Assembly (NCBI GenBank): GCA_002197995.1
Contig: NGZR01000002.1
Coordinates: forward strand, 2,976,001 to 3,040,000
Origin: Gaeumannomyces sp. JS-464
Lineage: Eukaryota; Ascomycota; Sordariomycetes; Magnaporthales; Magnaporthaceae
Reading direction: 5' to 3'
DNA: 64,000 bases
Shown here: piece after piece, positions 12,001 to 24,438 of the stretch
Layout: each line of letters opens with the position of its first letter
Position numbering within the stretch: position 1 is the first letter of the stretch
Position numbers and translations under genes: made by a program
The notes under the pieces: generated by a model
The model's database searches: none
Told to the model about the DNA's origin: nothing
What the model saw: only the letters and a program-made list of their open reading frames with translations

Positions 12001-12783
12001 TGATGTTCCTCGGGTCGCTGAATGACGTGTCCGAGGAAGAAGAGCCCGACGTTATCGTGGCATCCGCAAGGTTGATGACCTGCCCATCGGGTTGGGTCGG
12101 GACACTGTCGTTACCCAGCCCCGTGAACTCGCCTCCGAAGATTATGTGGCCGTTGGCGGCCTTGGTGATGGACTTGACGGGCCCGTTGAAGCCGCCGAAC
12201 GGCAGGTTCGTCCACTGGTTGTTAACCCAGGCGATGGCGTTCGTCGAGCCGGCACCCCTAAAATTACCGCCGACGTAGATGGTGCTCCGCTCTTGGTCGC
12301 AGAGCACGGCGCTGACCTGGCCTTGGAGCCCAGCGAGGGGTGTGACATCGGAAGTGTTGGGGTTGAACAGTGCGATTGCCGAGGACTGCTTAGACCCCAG
12401 ACTCGTGAAGTTTCCACCAAGCACGACGCCTGCCATGCTGCCATTGTTCAGCATGAACGCGCACATGGCGTTGATCGAAGCATCTGTGTTGAGGACGCTC
12501 GCCAGCGCCCCATTAGGCGTGCGCGCCAGCAGTGATTCGCTGCCATTTGTGCTGATGGGCGCCTCGGTCTGGCCTTCAAACTGGTAGAGAGAGATGCCGG
12601 AGAAGTCTCCAGCAATTCCAACACGGCCAAGCTGGGAGAGATCGAGGTTCGCGGACGGGGCGGGCCTAAACGTAACGGCATCGGTCGTGGGTATCGAGGC
12701 GAAGCCGGAGATGGCAAGAGAAGAAACAGCGTTAGAGAGCGTGGGCCGGGGCGCGCTACCCGCCGCCGGAGGGGTATTCGCAT
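9074..12783 (-). CDS. rax2: Rax2-type cell polarity / cellular morphogenesis protein (three frameshifts)
   Basis: Rax2 is a large single-pass membrane glycoprotein marking cell poles; in yeasts it works with Rax1 in bud-site and growth-axis choice. The product reads from the ATG at 12783 (MRIPLRRRVARPGPRS, a hydrophobic LTLFLLL signal core) to the stop at 9074, about 1236 aa and one exon, matching family length. Next comes the conserved NLDLSQLGRVGIAGDFSG block. Repeated propeller-like motifs follow (IYVGGNF, TYIGGAF, LYVGGSF, VLAGRF, VYVGGSF). Near the C-terminus is a transmembrane segment (LVAIVLIGLGISLVLMLLIV) and a short basic cytoplasmic tail. Three one-base shifts are needed: at 12713-12717 (inside the signal peptide), 11763-11764 (one extra A on the coding strand) and 10070-10078 (a G run one short). 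Each joins conserved sequence to conserved sequence, so these are probably sequencing errors. Without the first, a false start at 12883 would be chosen. Confidence 0.88.
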
Positions 12784-15700
12784 TTCGAAGATGTCGCGAG
12801 GCACTGTATGGTGTGCCTCGAAAATCGCGGAGGTGGCTAGCTGTCAACCTTGGATTGTTGCGGGTGACAGCCGCGCGGATCATGGGGGATCGGACGCCTA
12901 TGAACGAGCCATGACAGTTTTGACAGTCTGGAGGAGCTGGACTAGTGCGCGGCCCAAGACCAAGAGAACAATAAATAATAAAAAAAAACAGGGCACCAGC
13001 GCGCGCAAAACCGTTAGGCTCGTGGGACGTGCTACGTCGTCGGACTCGAGGCGAATTGGCCTGGTTGCGTTGTGCGTCGCTGGTCGGTGTACGCGCGAGG
13101 CAGCAATCTCGGAGAGAGAGAAGAAAAAAAAAAAAAAAAAAAACACCGCAGCTGCGTCGGTCGAAGTCGCGATCGCGTTCTGAGAAAATCGAAACGGAAC
13201 GAGGGTGCCGACAAAGTCGTCGAGAGTTGCTTGGGCGCGGTCGCCAGGTCGCAAGGACGGTGAAATTGGGATAGAGGCAAGTCGGGCTCGATTGGACTGG
13301 AATGGGGATTGTTGATGTTGACTAGCCGTTGTGGCTCGCGCAGGGTCAAAGCCTGCGAATTTGGGCCAGGAACGAGGAACCTAAGCTCTGCGCTGGCGTG
13401 GCAGCACAACGCACGACGGGCGGGTGGGTGGCGCTAATGTGCGAGTGATCGAGGTGGGCCAGAATTCTGTGTGGCTCGCTCGGATTGGCCCAGGCGTGAT
13501 TGCACCAAAACCGGGTCTGGTCAAGAAGAGAGATCACCATCAAGTGTTAGGAACCTGGACTGGGAGCCTGAATGCGGTGGATCAGGCGGGCCCGCTTGGC
13601 AGCCGAGCGCTGGGTCAAATTTCCGTTTTGCACGCAATCGCGATGCACAAGAGATCGCTCGCTGGCTCGGTCGTGCTCTTGGGCGGCGGCTGATGAGCAA
13701 TCGGCGAGCTTCGTCTGCGGGGGACGGCGGGCGAGTGTTTCGTCGCGGGTGCCAGTTAGGCGAGTCTCGAGTGCCTCAGACAGGCCGGGAAATTGGCCTG
13801 GTTTGTTTTGTCGTAGATTGGTGCTGTGGGACAGCAACGTAATTAACGGCAACGGCCAGCGCTTGTCTGTCGGGTGTGACGGTGTTTGTCTGGGTTCGTT
13901 CAAACGAAGGGACGAGGGCGAGGATGCCTCTGAGTTATTGCTCTGCCAAGGTAGCAGTTTTGAGTGCCTTTTCTCAGTGGTACGTCGGATGCTGCTGTGG
14001 GATGGTGACGGTGTGGCCGGGCGGGAGGGCACGCTAAGGTTGACGTTTGATAACCCCTGACGCTGCGCCCAAGAATCCTTCGCGCCGCATCAATGTTAGT
14101 TGACACAAGAACCTTTGGTGGACAGCTGCGATTGCTGCTCAAGATGGAGGACAACCGAGACAAGCCATCTCCGATGTGTGTTGGAGTATTCACGTCGAAC
14201 GAACCGTGCCGAGGTCAGATCAGGGGGTGGATCCTTACCTGGGAGACGAGGGATTGCAAAACACCTTCGGGCCGCGGGCGGAAACAGAAGTTGCTCAAAG
14301 AGAGGCAAAAGGAGTGTGTGCTATAGGTGTGAATGAAAAGACCTCCACAATCACTCGACCACGAAACACTTCAAAGCTGCGATAAAACGAGCGGCTCAGT
14401 ACCTAGTACTGGAAATACAACTTGAGGTTCCAAATCTTGCCCTCCACCCTTTTTGCCGCAAGAAAATCCTGTCGTGGGAATCTGGAAAAGAGGGAGGCGG
14501 TAAAGACAGGCCACCGGCCACAGCCGAGTCAGAAATGCTACCCGTCTCCCAGGGCCCGAGCTCCCAGCAACCGCCCGCTTCGGGTTAGCAGCAGGGGTTG
14601 CATGCTGGCATCAGGGGCAAGGCCCAGAAGAAAAACGGGGTTCGATGCAACCAGCTGTCACTCTGAGTGGCTGTCCTGTCAGAGAAAGGGGCTCGCGGAG
14701 GCACCCCAGCTTTCCAAGCCACTCCATTTTGGTTCGATGCGGGCGGGAAACCCGATCTGAGTGGCTGGCTGCTATGGGCTTCATCTCGCAGGGCAGACCA
14801 CTCAACGCCAGTCCGGCCAGCCTGCGAGCAAACCACTAGCAAACAAAACACCCAACTTGCTTCTAAAAGGCCGAGCCTAGGAAACCGTTATAGTGGCGTT
14901 ATATGCATGGAATCCCGAGCTCACCGCGCACTTCAATCGCCACATGGCGCCATCGGCACGCATTTCGTCGGCCTGCCAGCCTGGCTGTGTGGCCTCGTCA
15001 AAATTCGTGTGGGCTGGCCAAGTCGCTTGTCATCTCGATTATCGCCCACGCTTGACCTCGCCTCGCCCCTCCTCCCCCTCGTTGCCTTGCCTGCGCCTTT
15101 GAGCTTTGCCAGCGGCCTGCCTTGTCCCATGTCTTCGCGGAGAGGCAGGCCGTTGAGCAGTCCGTTCGCAGGCTTGCCAGCCATTCTTTCTCCTAACAAG
15201 GAGATAAAGAGGGAAACCCCTCCATGTGTTGCGTGTTGCTTTCCCACCCAGCCACGCGGGACTCGGGTTCGCCCTGAAACGGCCGTGGCCAGTCCAGGCG
15301 ACCGGAATCGCAGCATCCATGGCTCAGGCAGGGCCCCAACCGTCGATCGAGCAGCAAGTCCAATTCATGGCGCCTGTGATGCACATGATGACATGGAGGG
15401 CAGCGATAACCCGGAACATCCCTAGTGACAACGACTTTCTTTGGTGCATCCGCCAATCGGTTATCTGTCGCCTCCTGGTTTCGACCTTTCGGGGAGCCCG
15501 CCAACTCGATCATACTCGTGCTTTCACGGATCTATTATGTGTACTCGCCATTCCTGGTTATCTCTCCATCTCTCAAGGTGTCGAGGACGGAAACGCTACC
15601 AGTCCTCGGCGTTATCCGGATTGGATTTTTGTTCACGTTTGTGTTGACTTGCTGTCGCTCATGATTTGCGCCACACGTCAGAATGATGCGGATTAATTTA

Positions 15701-16187
15701 GCCGTGTGCATCTCCAACACCCACCTACTTTCTGCCAACCAGGAAGGCAAATCAATCCGAGAACTTCCCAACCTGCCGAAAATAGATCATAACATCGAAA
15801 AGAGAACGATCCGTCGGCCTGTCTGATTACAGCAGGACAAACTAACCCCTTGAGACTTCGTCCCTGCATGCCTCGACGTCAGAAAATCAAGCCCGCATGG
15901 CCAGTGCAGGGTGCAGATATGTTTCGGATCATCGATGCGAGGCATATCGGCAGACACTGCCGTAGATAGATGGATTGTGGGGTATCAAAACATCATGGCA
16001 TCATATCGTCCATCTGTGGCGCAGTCATTTGAGGTAGAAACCAATACCAGCGGAACCACGTAACAAACGACTGCCCAGAGACAGTTACAAGACATAGTTA
16101 ATGGTGACTGGAGCCAACATCTTTGTTCCGCTCCCATGCTCGGTTTGTGATGTCCCGTTCTCTCCTAAACACGCCCCCGTCCCTCTC
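12784..16187. other. RAX2 upstream region and LCL3 3' region
   Basis: About 3.4 kb with no recognisable gene on either strand. On the minus strand (RAX2 sense) a pyrimidine-rich tract with a 19-base T run lies at about 13110-13145, some 340 bp upstream of the RAX2 ATG, and is a plausible promoter-proximal CT block. ORFs in 14.4-15.7 kb show no family similarity that I can see. Confidence 0.35.
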
Positions 16188-17093
16188 TCACCTCTTGGTG
16201 GTCTCCTTCTCCAACGCGGCATGCCTGGTCTTGTACTCGCGTGGCGTTTCCACCACCGAGCCCTTCTTGCCGGACCACATGCCACACGCGCTTCTGCTTC
16301 GCCAGGGCCTCGGCGGCCCGGTACTTGGCCTCGAGCCCGCCGAACTCGACCCCGGTCTTGGCCTCGTATGTCGTCGCCAGACCGCGTTTGAGCATCTCGT
16401 AGCCCACGTCGCGCCGAACCACCAGCCACTGCCGCACAAAGACCGTCGCCACCACCCGCTCGTACTGGTCCCGCCGGTAGATGCGCGCCCGCACGTTGCG
16501 GCCCAGGATGTACGACCGGAGGAACTCGAGCGCCTCGCCGCTGAACGGCTGGCCCGGCCGCCCAAAGTGCGCGCCCTCGGGAGCGTCGATGCCGGCTATG
16601 CGGATTGGTATCTAGTTTCGGGCGAGACGGGGAATGGTCAGCTTGAGCTCTACCATCAGGCCAGCCCGTGCTTGGTGTCGGCGGGCAGAAGGTATCACAC
16701 CCAGGGTTGGGTAAACTCACCGTCCTCCCTTTGAGCACCTTCCGATCAGCCGGGCACCTGCCTCAGCCACCCCCATCCCGCCAAACGACCGCCCGGCGTG
16801 TGGAACATGTGGAAGTTGTCGCCGTCGCCGACGCTGGTGACGCGGCCCAGCAGGCTCCGCTTGTAGAACAGGCCCGGCCGGATGTGGGCGGTGCCTGGGA
16901 TGCGGCGCAGGTAGGAGCGGTAGAACTGGATGGCCCCCACGATGGTGGCCGTCGCTATCAGCGTCGGCACCCATTGGCGCGGCTCCTTGTAGTGCTGCCA
17001 GTCGGTCCGGTTCAGCGAGTCGTTCCACGACCGCGCCTCGGGCATCGGCCTGCGGTTCCGGGCGCCGTCGTCGGGGTCGTCACCGCTCCTCAT
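16188..17093 (-). CDS. lcl3: Lcl3-like SNase-family endonuclease (two indels)
   Basis: Membrane-anchored staphylococcal-nuclease-fold protein of the fungal LCL3 family, placed at mitochondria in yeast. Two exons: 17093-16721 and 16611-16188; the 109 bp intron has a GTGAGT donor and CTAG acceptor. After a short N-terminus ([10 protein letters not shown]), [12 protein letters not shown] leads into a hydrophobic segment ([18 protein letters not shown]). The SNase core follows: [68 protein letters not shown]. The DAPE block and the Arg/Glu positions of the fold are present. Two one-base problems occur: an extra C within the run at 16752-16754 creates an in-frame TGA just before the intron, and a shift at about 16278-16288 precedes the conserved GMWSGKKG and the C-terminus ([16 protein letters not shown]). 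Corrected length is about 265 aa, usual for the family. Confidence 0.9.
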
Positions 17094-20000
17094 AGTTTGC
17101 TGTCCGGCTCGAGAATGAGCCTTCAATGCATCCTCCTCGCCATGCCGGCGGTGTGTGGAGCTGTGTGCGGAGCTTACCTTCAGGGAAAGGTCCCTTCGTT
17201 GGTGGAGCTGAACCACAAATTGTCTGCCTGAGGCACAAGCTAATCCTCGTCCAGACGACTGATGATGTAAGCGAGCCCCTGAAAGCCACCGAACGACATC
17301 TCAGGAGAATCGACAGTCTTTACGTGGACTACACACATTACGCTACGTATTCCAGAGTGTGCAGTTTCTGGAGCCGCAGTCTGCCTACATTCTGTTGGTC
17401 CTAGTCCGGCTCATGGAGCATCCGAGACCGCGTGAACCTAGGTTGCATTGCATCACTCAGCAATAATCGCGACTCCCGGTATTGCTTTCTTTCGTTAAAG
17501 CTAGACTCTCTCGGTGTTTCTTCCGCCTTTGCAATGTCATCTTTGAGACTTTATCGCTGGCAAACTTACTCCCTTAATTGACTTCCCAACTCCCATGCCC
17601 CCTCATAGCTGCAACTTCGTGTGTAATCGGAGGTTAAGTCTCTGTCGGTTGGCCAATACAAGTCCCGACCTGGCAAGCCCCCAGGATCTTCCCTCACGCA
17701 AATTTACCTAGAGGGTGCGAATGATGCGCTTGTTGCTTTCGTCAACAGCTTGCTTTCCTTTGTGATTCTACTGCCTGGCATGCAATCCTTTCACGGTTCC
17801 CACAGCATCTAACCCCCTTACTTCTTTTGACCCGAGCACAAATGCGCAGCCTCCCGAGGATCGTCTATGTGAGACATTGCGTAGTTTTATTCCGGCTCTC
17901 ATATCATGGTGACAGCCGGATCTCTTGATAGATCGTATATCATAGACAAGGTGGTGGGTGACCGTGAGGGTATCGAGACAAAAACCGACCCCCAGAGGCA
18001 TGGCTGTGTGCCTGAGGGAGGGCCAAACCTGACCTTGCCCGAGTGCCTTTCGGGGGTCTTGAATTAGAAAGAATTGGAAGTATCCCCACCTGCTCGTTGG
18101 CTGGTGAGATGTTCTACAGAAAGCGCAAGACTCAAATTACTGCAGCGGAGTGTGAGGCGTAAGGCCAATGTTTTGCAGAGAACCGACAGCGTCCGCCATT
18201 CCTTATACCAGCCGGAGACAGTAGTGTTTCGCCCTTGTGATGAGCTTGTCGCAGCAGACTTGCCTTGATACTGGCTCAAGAATTCCGAGTGTTTCTTTAG
18301 TCACCTCTTGCGTTCAGAAGGCTAGGTGTGCAACACCCCTGGTCCATCCCAGGAACTTTTTTCCTTCTTCTTCTTTTTTTGTTATCTAACGGCATCTCAT
18401 CGCAGGCCTCCTCTCGCCAGAATATGCCCGCCTTCCTTAAGTGCATTCCTAGCCCGCCTTCCTTAAGTGCATTCCTGGCCCGCCCTCGCCATGACCAGCT
18501 TACTATACGACATGCTGCAGAGCAACATCCCACGAAACCCAGAGCGGTGTCGCGGGTACCTTGACGGAGAGCGCATGGCCCGCCTCTACGCGCACGCGTG
18601 CAAGCACCGCCCGCCTGATCAGACAGCCCGAACCGAATCGCGGACGTGCCCGATCACGGCTTCCGGGGTCTCTTTTGGAAAACCGAAAGACCGCATGCGC
18701 TACGAGCCGGTCATGGCTTCAGACGACACATCAGCCATTCCGGTGAGATGCGGCAAGAATGTTGTTGACAGGCTCCTGTGTCATTCACCAATAGACCTTC
18801 ACCAGGATTTCAGTAGAGAGACTTCACATGGCCCTCCGACGAGAGCTCCTTCTAGACCTCCTTGGAACGATGCGCCCACTACCAGAAGCAGGTATCGACA
18901 GCAGCGTGACACTCTACCTTGTCAGATGCGCTGAAAAGCCCATGACTGTTTCTCGCCCCTGGGGTCTGTACACCCATAAAGCACCGTGAAACCTCCGTCT
19001 CCAACGCACTGCGCTGCAACCTCAGACCACAAATGACCACTAGGCTTCACGGAACAAGCAGATGTCAAGAGGGTGGATATTACCGGAGTATGGAAGTGAA
19101 TGATAGAATGGGGTCGCCGCGCAGTCTCACCTTGAACCAGAGAGCCGGCAAGATTAGTGGTCAAGCCGATCAACACAAGAAATGTGCATCGAGAAGTCAG
19201 AAGACAGAGCCCCCTCCCCTCGCCTTCAACCGACAATTTCGCGGACGACGCAGCTCGCCAACTCGACGCACCACCTGCCGCCTGGCCTCGCGCGGGCTGG
19301 CACTTACGATATACGCGACAATCAGCGTGTTCAGGGCGCTCGTCAACGTCTGTGTTCTACCGAAGGAGAAGGATCCAATACGTGATACTTGGACGCCCCT
19401 GGGTATCCGCCATGAGGGATCCTGATGCGAGGGCTGATGCCCGGCCTCACCCTCAGCCTCCTTACCAGTAACCCCCAAGGGGACTTGGAGCTGAGCTGCG
19501 GAACCCATACTCACCCATGCCAAGAGTTGTTGTTAAGCAACGACAGGCCGTCTAGGATAGCTGACTGCCAACGCATACCAGCCAGACCAATAGGGATGTG
19601 AAGTCACGGCTCTCTCTCGGCAGCGAGGTCGGCGCCGTATCATGAGTAGCCGTTGGATATCGGTATCTCTGTCGCTTGGTCACTTGGTCTTAGATACATC
19701 TCAAATGCGGCATCCCTACCACAACGACCTTTATCGGCGGCATGCTTGAGCCTCATCTGGCCGCCTGCCGGATCGTCTCGTTGATCGGCGGCGGCTTGTC
19801 CGTAGATCTCGTCCGCAGGGCGGGTAAAGTATAGCAGGTTCAAATACATAAGGGTAAAACCAAGGCTCACACGTGGCTCACTGGTGCCGTTGTGGGAGGA
19901 TAAATCCTGGGGTATGCAGTGCAGCGATCCCTTCAGAACAACATCATCAGCGAACGCTCAAGTGAGGCCTATCTGCAACTACATTGGCGAAGCGAGCTCA

Positions 20001-20750
20001 CGGCTCCCCCAGCATTTCCCAGATCGGCAGAGACCGTCGAGGCTAGGAACAAGAGGATGCCAGCGTCACAAGACATCCCGACCGGCGAGGCCTCGATACG
20101 GATCCGGGCCCGACTCCAGCATGGGGTCTACGCTTGCATCTGTCTTGCATCCGCTTCACATGGTGAATGGCATTAGTCTCCACGATGGTAACCGCCCTTC
20201 ACCGCTCATCTAACAAGCACGCTCGCTGTCTAGGCAACCAAACGTCAGTGCTGCTGCCTCTGCGAGACCATGTATGGCACTCAAACCACCGAGGTGATGC
20301 GCCACCAAATGTCTCCATCCTCTGGATCCTCCTGGCTTTGGAGTCATCCCTTTCCCGGTGGCAAAATCCTCAGATGCACGCGTCTCCGCTCTAGTGGGCA
20401 TACGTGCTGGCTGCGTTCGCGAGATGAGCACTCCGGGCGGCGGATAAGATCCCTTTGGGTGAGCTTGCGTGGCACCAGGACATTCCATTGCAAGCCTGAC
20501 ATGCTGGCTGGGCACGAAGAGGCGAAAGTACTTGTACAGCGAGCCAGGAATCCTGATCGCACAGCCGATGCGCAACTCATTTTCGTTCGCCGTTCGGCGA
20601 CAGATTACCTGAAGAGGCATTCGCTGAGTGAGCAGGCAGGTGTCGAATCCCTTTTCGTTGCGAGGCTGTATTGGGCAGGACGTACCGGGTACTGTCCCCA
20701 CCTATCCCACTCGAGTGGGGCGAGTGACTTTTCGACTTTTTTTTTTTAGC
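17094..20750. other. LCL3 upstream region; gene-free, possibly relic-containing
   Basis: About 3.7 kb, visibly less GC-rich than the coding parts. Minus-strand fragments at 18922-19523 include a hydrophobic stretch (TLTSALNTLIVAYI) followed by a perfect GTAAGT donor. Plus-strand 18494-18934 reads like protein for about 40 residues (LLYDMLQSNIPRNPERCRGY). None belongs to a family I recognise, and none can be extended into a full gene. They may be decayed gene fragments or chance. Confidence 0.25.
18426..18484. repeat. 26-bp tandem duplication
   Basis: Two copies of a 26-base unit (beginning GCCCGCCTTCCTTAAG) at 18426-18451 and 18452-18477, differing only at the last base, followed by a 7-base partial third copy at 18478-18484. 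A recent local duplication in non-coding DNA. Confidence 0.85.
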
Positions 20751-23052
20751 GGTCGGGAGAGCTCTAAGCCCACCCCCCGGCGTGGTTCCTGTGTCAGGAA
20801 GATTGGGGCGGGGCACAGATTGAGAAGCGGCCCGGACGCGGAACAGGCGCCGACGCCTCTGACGTCATAAGGAGTTTGATTATTTTGACGACGCCTCCAA
20901 ACAGAGGAAAGGCGGGAATGAGAACCCTAGTCGTCAGCTAGCCAGCCCAATTGCCCGCCCGAGCTAGCACGGCCGAGTCAATCAATCAGCGGTCTTTCTC
21001 AAAATGGAAATTTTCTTCTTGTCCCTCCGTCACAAGTTGCCCTGTTAATATTGTTGATAGCACGTGCATCGCATTGATTGTTGCTGTTCTGTTTTCTCAT
21101 CCAGGTCACCACAGCCGTTCCCGCAAGGGTCATCGTGGCTTGCGGCGCCCACTGGGGGTAGGCTTTGTCTGAATGCCACCCGAGATTGGAGGGGGAGGGG
21201 CGGGGAATGCGATGACGGCATGGGATTTTCGACAATCGCCATCGCCGCCCTTCTTCCCGCGCACGGCGGCCTGACTTTGTCACACTTGAGCTTCCCAGTC
21301 GTTTCCTGGCCCCTCCCAGCCCCTCTCCCGGCTCCCTTGGGGAGTTCTTTTCACCCAACCAGCGCTCTCGACGCTCATTGCATTGCTTTTAGCTCCAGCG
21401 TGGCTTACCCCAATGGACCCTGCGTGCTTTTGCTTTGGCGTGGGGTTTGGATGGTGGATGGATGAGTGAGATGGCGTGGACATATCAGACACGCGCACTT
21501 CCAGGCCCACACCTACCACCCAAAAAAGCCACCGCTCCCCCGTTTTGCATATCCGTGATAAACCCTCCCGGGCGGCGTTGGAGGATACCCAAAGCCATCA
21601 TGCACTGTCCAATGAGCAAGCGGGGGGCTTGCCCGCGCCCTGTTTTGCTTGGGCAGACTAGCGAGTTAGGCCGTGCAGTAGTGCGCTATACTAGAGCAGA
21701 GAAGAGGGGACCGTTTCTGGTTTTTCTCGCCCGTCCCGGCTGGCGGTGGACAGAAGCGGGCGGCAAAGGAGGCGCTATTTATCGTTGCTGCAAAAGCCCG
21801 TTGCATTACATCTACCCATTGAATCACAGCGCGCCACTGGCTCCGGCCTGGCCAACTTTGACGCCTCGTTCGAATGGAAGGGGTCGAGGAAAAGCAACGA
21901 ACTAAGAAAACGAACAGGGACAAGCAAGGAAAAAAAAAAAAAAAATGGACCACAGAACAAAACGCCCCAGCCCAACCCTCAAGCCCCAAATTTCGAGTCC
22001 GGCGCCGGTAGCGACAGGACCCTGAAGATCAGAGATTTCGTCTTGCGCCCAGGGCTGGCGGCACCGGCATGTGCTACCGCCGGCCCCGAGAAACCCGGCC
22101 TGGCGGTGCGCAAAAGAACCAAGTTTTCGTTGACTTCTCACAGAGTGTCTGTGCACCCTACTCGGCGGCTCGGTGGATACCTGGATGCCTGCCGACGACG
22201 GCTGTTGCTATACGTCCCCTAGGCTGGCTGTCTTCGGGCCTTTTGATAGTCATCTTGGCGGGGCGGGGTGAGGGCCGGCGCTTGCCCCTATTTCCGGGCA
22301 GGGTTGCCCTTCAATGGCACCCGAAACACGCGGTATATGCCGTCGCGCGGTGTACAGATAGACGAAACAGATCGAACGTGGCTGCGATGGCACAAAGTCC
22401 CGGAGACGTGCATTCGGGTCATGGTTTCAAAAGTCTTTTTTTTTTCTGCTTATGCTTCTCCACCGCTCCGTGCTTGGGACCTGGGGATCAGCTTTCTAAG
22501 AAAAGCAACAGGCAAAGCTGGATACTGTAACTGGGCCACACTGCGACGGTTGGAACAGTCGCGCGGCCACCAACAGCAGCCCAAACAGCCATGCTATCTA
22601 TCCATGGTTCTCGCAGGCCAGGGACCCAGGGATGGCACAGCCCAACCCAGCACAACCTGATGTATGTAAACCTCGCTCGGATTTAAACAATAATAGGACC
22701 TCGGCACGGGAAATGTACCGCTGTGAAAGTATCTTTTTCGCCATCCCAATCCATCCATCCATCCAGGACGGGCGTGACGGGCAACTTTACTCCACAGCTC
22801 AGCTGCTCCAGGGAACAAGCAAGAAGGGTCCAGCGTGGCGTGCCGCAGCCAGCAAAAAGCCTCAGTCTCCCCCCACCCCCTCCAGCTCCCGATCCCAGGC
22901 CGCCCCACCTCCCCTCTGCGCCCTTCCGCCCTTCTTATTGCTCCACCTACGTCATAACGCAGCCCCGGAAACGGGCACCTTCGTCATTTCGGAGGCTGTG
23001 CCCGACTGGCCAACCAGAGCGCTCGGCTCTGGCCATTATGTGATGGGAAACA

Positions 23053-23056
<4 letters not shown>

Positions 23057-23087
<31 letters not shown>
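23057..23087. repeat. (TG)n microsatellite
   Basis: A pure dinucleotide TG tract of 31 bases, in non-coding DNA between LCL3 and flbC. The exact length is uncertain given indel errors elsewhere. Confidence 0.9.
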
Positions 23088-23090
<3 letters not shown>

Positions 23091-24417
23091 CGTCGCCTGC
23101 AACAAACCCCGGCATTTGCGTGCGGCCACCCGCTTTTGATCTTGTACAGTAGGTATGCTGCTGCCCGGCGCGAGGGAGCCACGAGAGCGTCGTTTTCTTT
23201 CGCAATTGGAGGGACGTCGGTTGACCGTCGCCGGCCAATGGGCGGCCGGGAAGCCCCTCCCCTACGTCAGGCAGCGTTGGCCACAGCGGGCTTACAGCAC
23301 CGCCTGTCCCACCCTCCCCTTTCTCCCCACAGCAGTTGAAACAGTCGCCATCTCCCGGGTCTTTCGGTGCCCACGAGTGCCGCGGTCTGGTTCCGTGCGC
23401 AGAACATGGAAGGCACAAAAGAGAAGGAAAGGCCCCTTGTTGATGGAGGACACCTTGGTGGGTTCATGCTGCTATCATGATGGCGCCATAGATAGATAAT
23501 ACCGACTCGGGTTTTGGGAGGCAGCCAATGTTCGAAACGACTGCCTCGCTCGGTACCTCGGCAGAAGGTATCATTAGAAGCCCGAACGCTGGGTCCTCGC
23601 ACAGGAGCCGACCACGGGAAGCCCGCTGTGCTAGATCGGACGATGTCGTGCCCTCGAGTGACGATGGGCCAGTGAGACAAAAACCACGCAACGGCAGGCA
23701 AATTCTTCCTTCAGTCTTTACTCGCCCAGCTTCCCGCTGAAGCCGCGTACCAGAGGGGAAAAAAAAGATGCGGCAAACAAAAAAAAAAAGGCATGGACAT
23801 CTGCATCTTGACATCCTGACACCTTGAATCGTTTTCCTGCTGTTACCCATAAAAACAGACAACCCCGGTAGAAACGACCCATGCAATCAGGACGATATTG
23901 ACACCTCGGCGCATGTGGTTCGGCGGCAGCAGGCTGCTAGCCACCCCGACCAAAAAAAGAAAGGTTGGGTCACAAAACAGCGATCCTACCCCTGTGCTTC
24001 CCTTCACCGCAAAACCTTGCGACTTCAACCAGCTATAACCTAAGCCAAACAGCCGATTTTATGAAAAAGAAAACCTTTTCAGAAATACCGATTCCAGGTT
24101 TTCCAAACATTCCGTTTTTGTTTTATTTGGACTTTTTTTTTTTGTGTTTTATGACCCAACTTTTTTTTGGTCGGGGTGCCAGCAAATATCCATTCCCCGG
24201 CCTCCACGTCGGCTGCACCCAAACGCGGGAAAAATCATCGACAATCCCCCGCTTGCGAGGTGACGGCGAAGCCAAACATGAAACACGCCAAATGGGTCCC
24301 TTGCCGGGGTGTTGGATCGACCTTGTGTCGAGCTGGTGCTGTGGTGCTACTACGGTGCTTCTTCCGGCCTTGGGGGATGGCATGGATGGCATGGATGGCA
24401 CGGGAGGAAAATGAGAT

Positions 24418-24438
24418 GCTGCTGCTGCTGCTGCTGCT
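24418..24438. repeat. (GCT)7 microsatellite
   Basis: Seven perfect GCT units. About 40 bases upstream, at 24376-24400, lies a short imperfect 9-base repeat (GGATGGCAT type), so this is a small cluster of simple repeats in non-coding DNA. Confidence 0.85.

Noticed and set aside
9074..12783. RAX2 as a pseudogene with three disabling frameshifts
   Set aside because: Conserved sequence is intact on both sides of each shift, and the same error type hits essential genes in this window, so sequence error is more likely.
22632..23339. A 235-codon plus-strand ORF
   Set aside because: It translates through the TG microsatellite (Val-Cys repeats) and low-complexity proline stretches; no domain is present.
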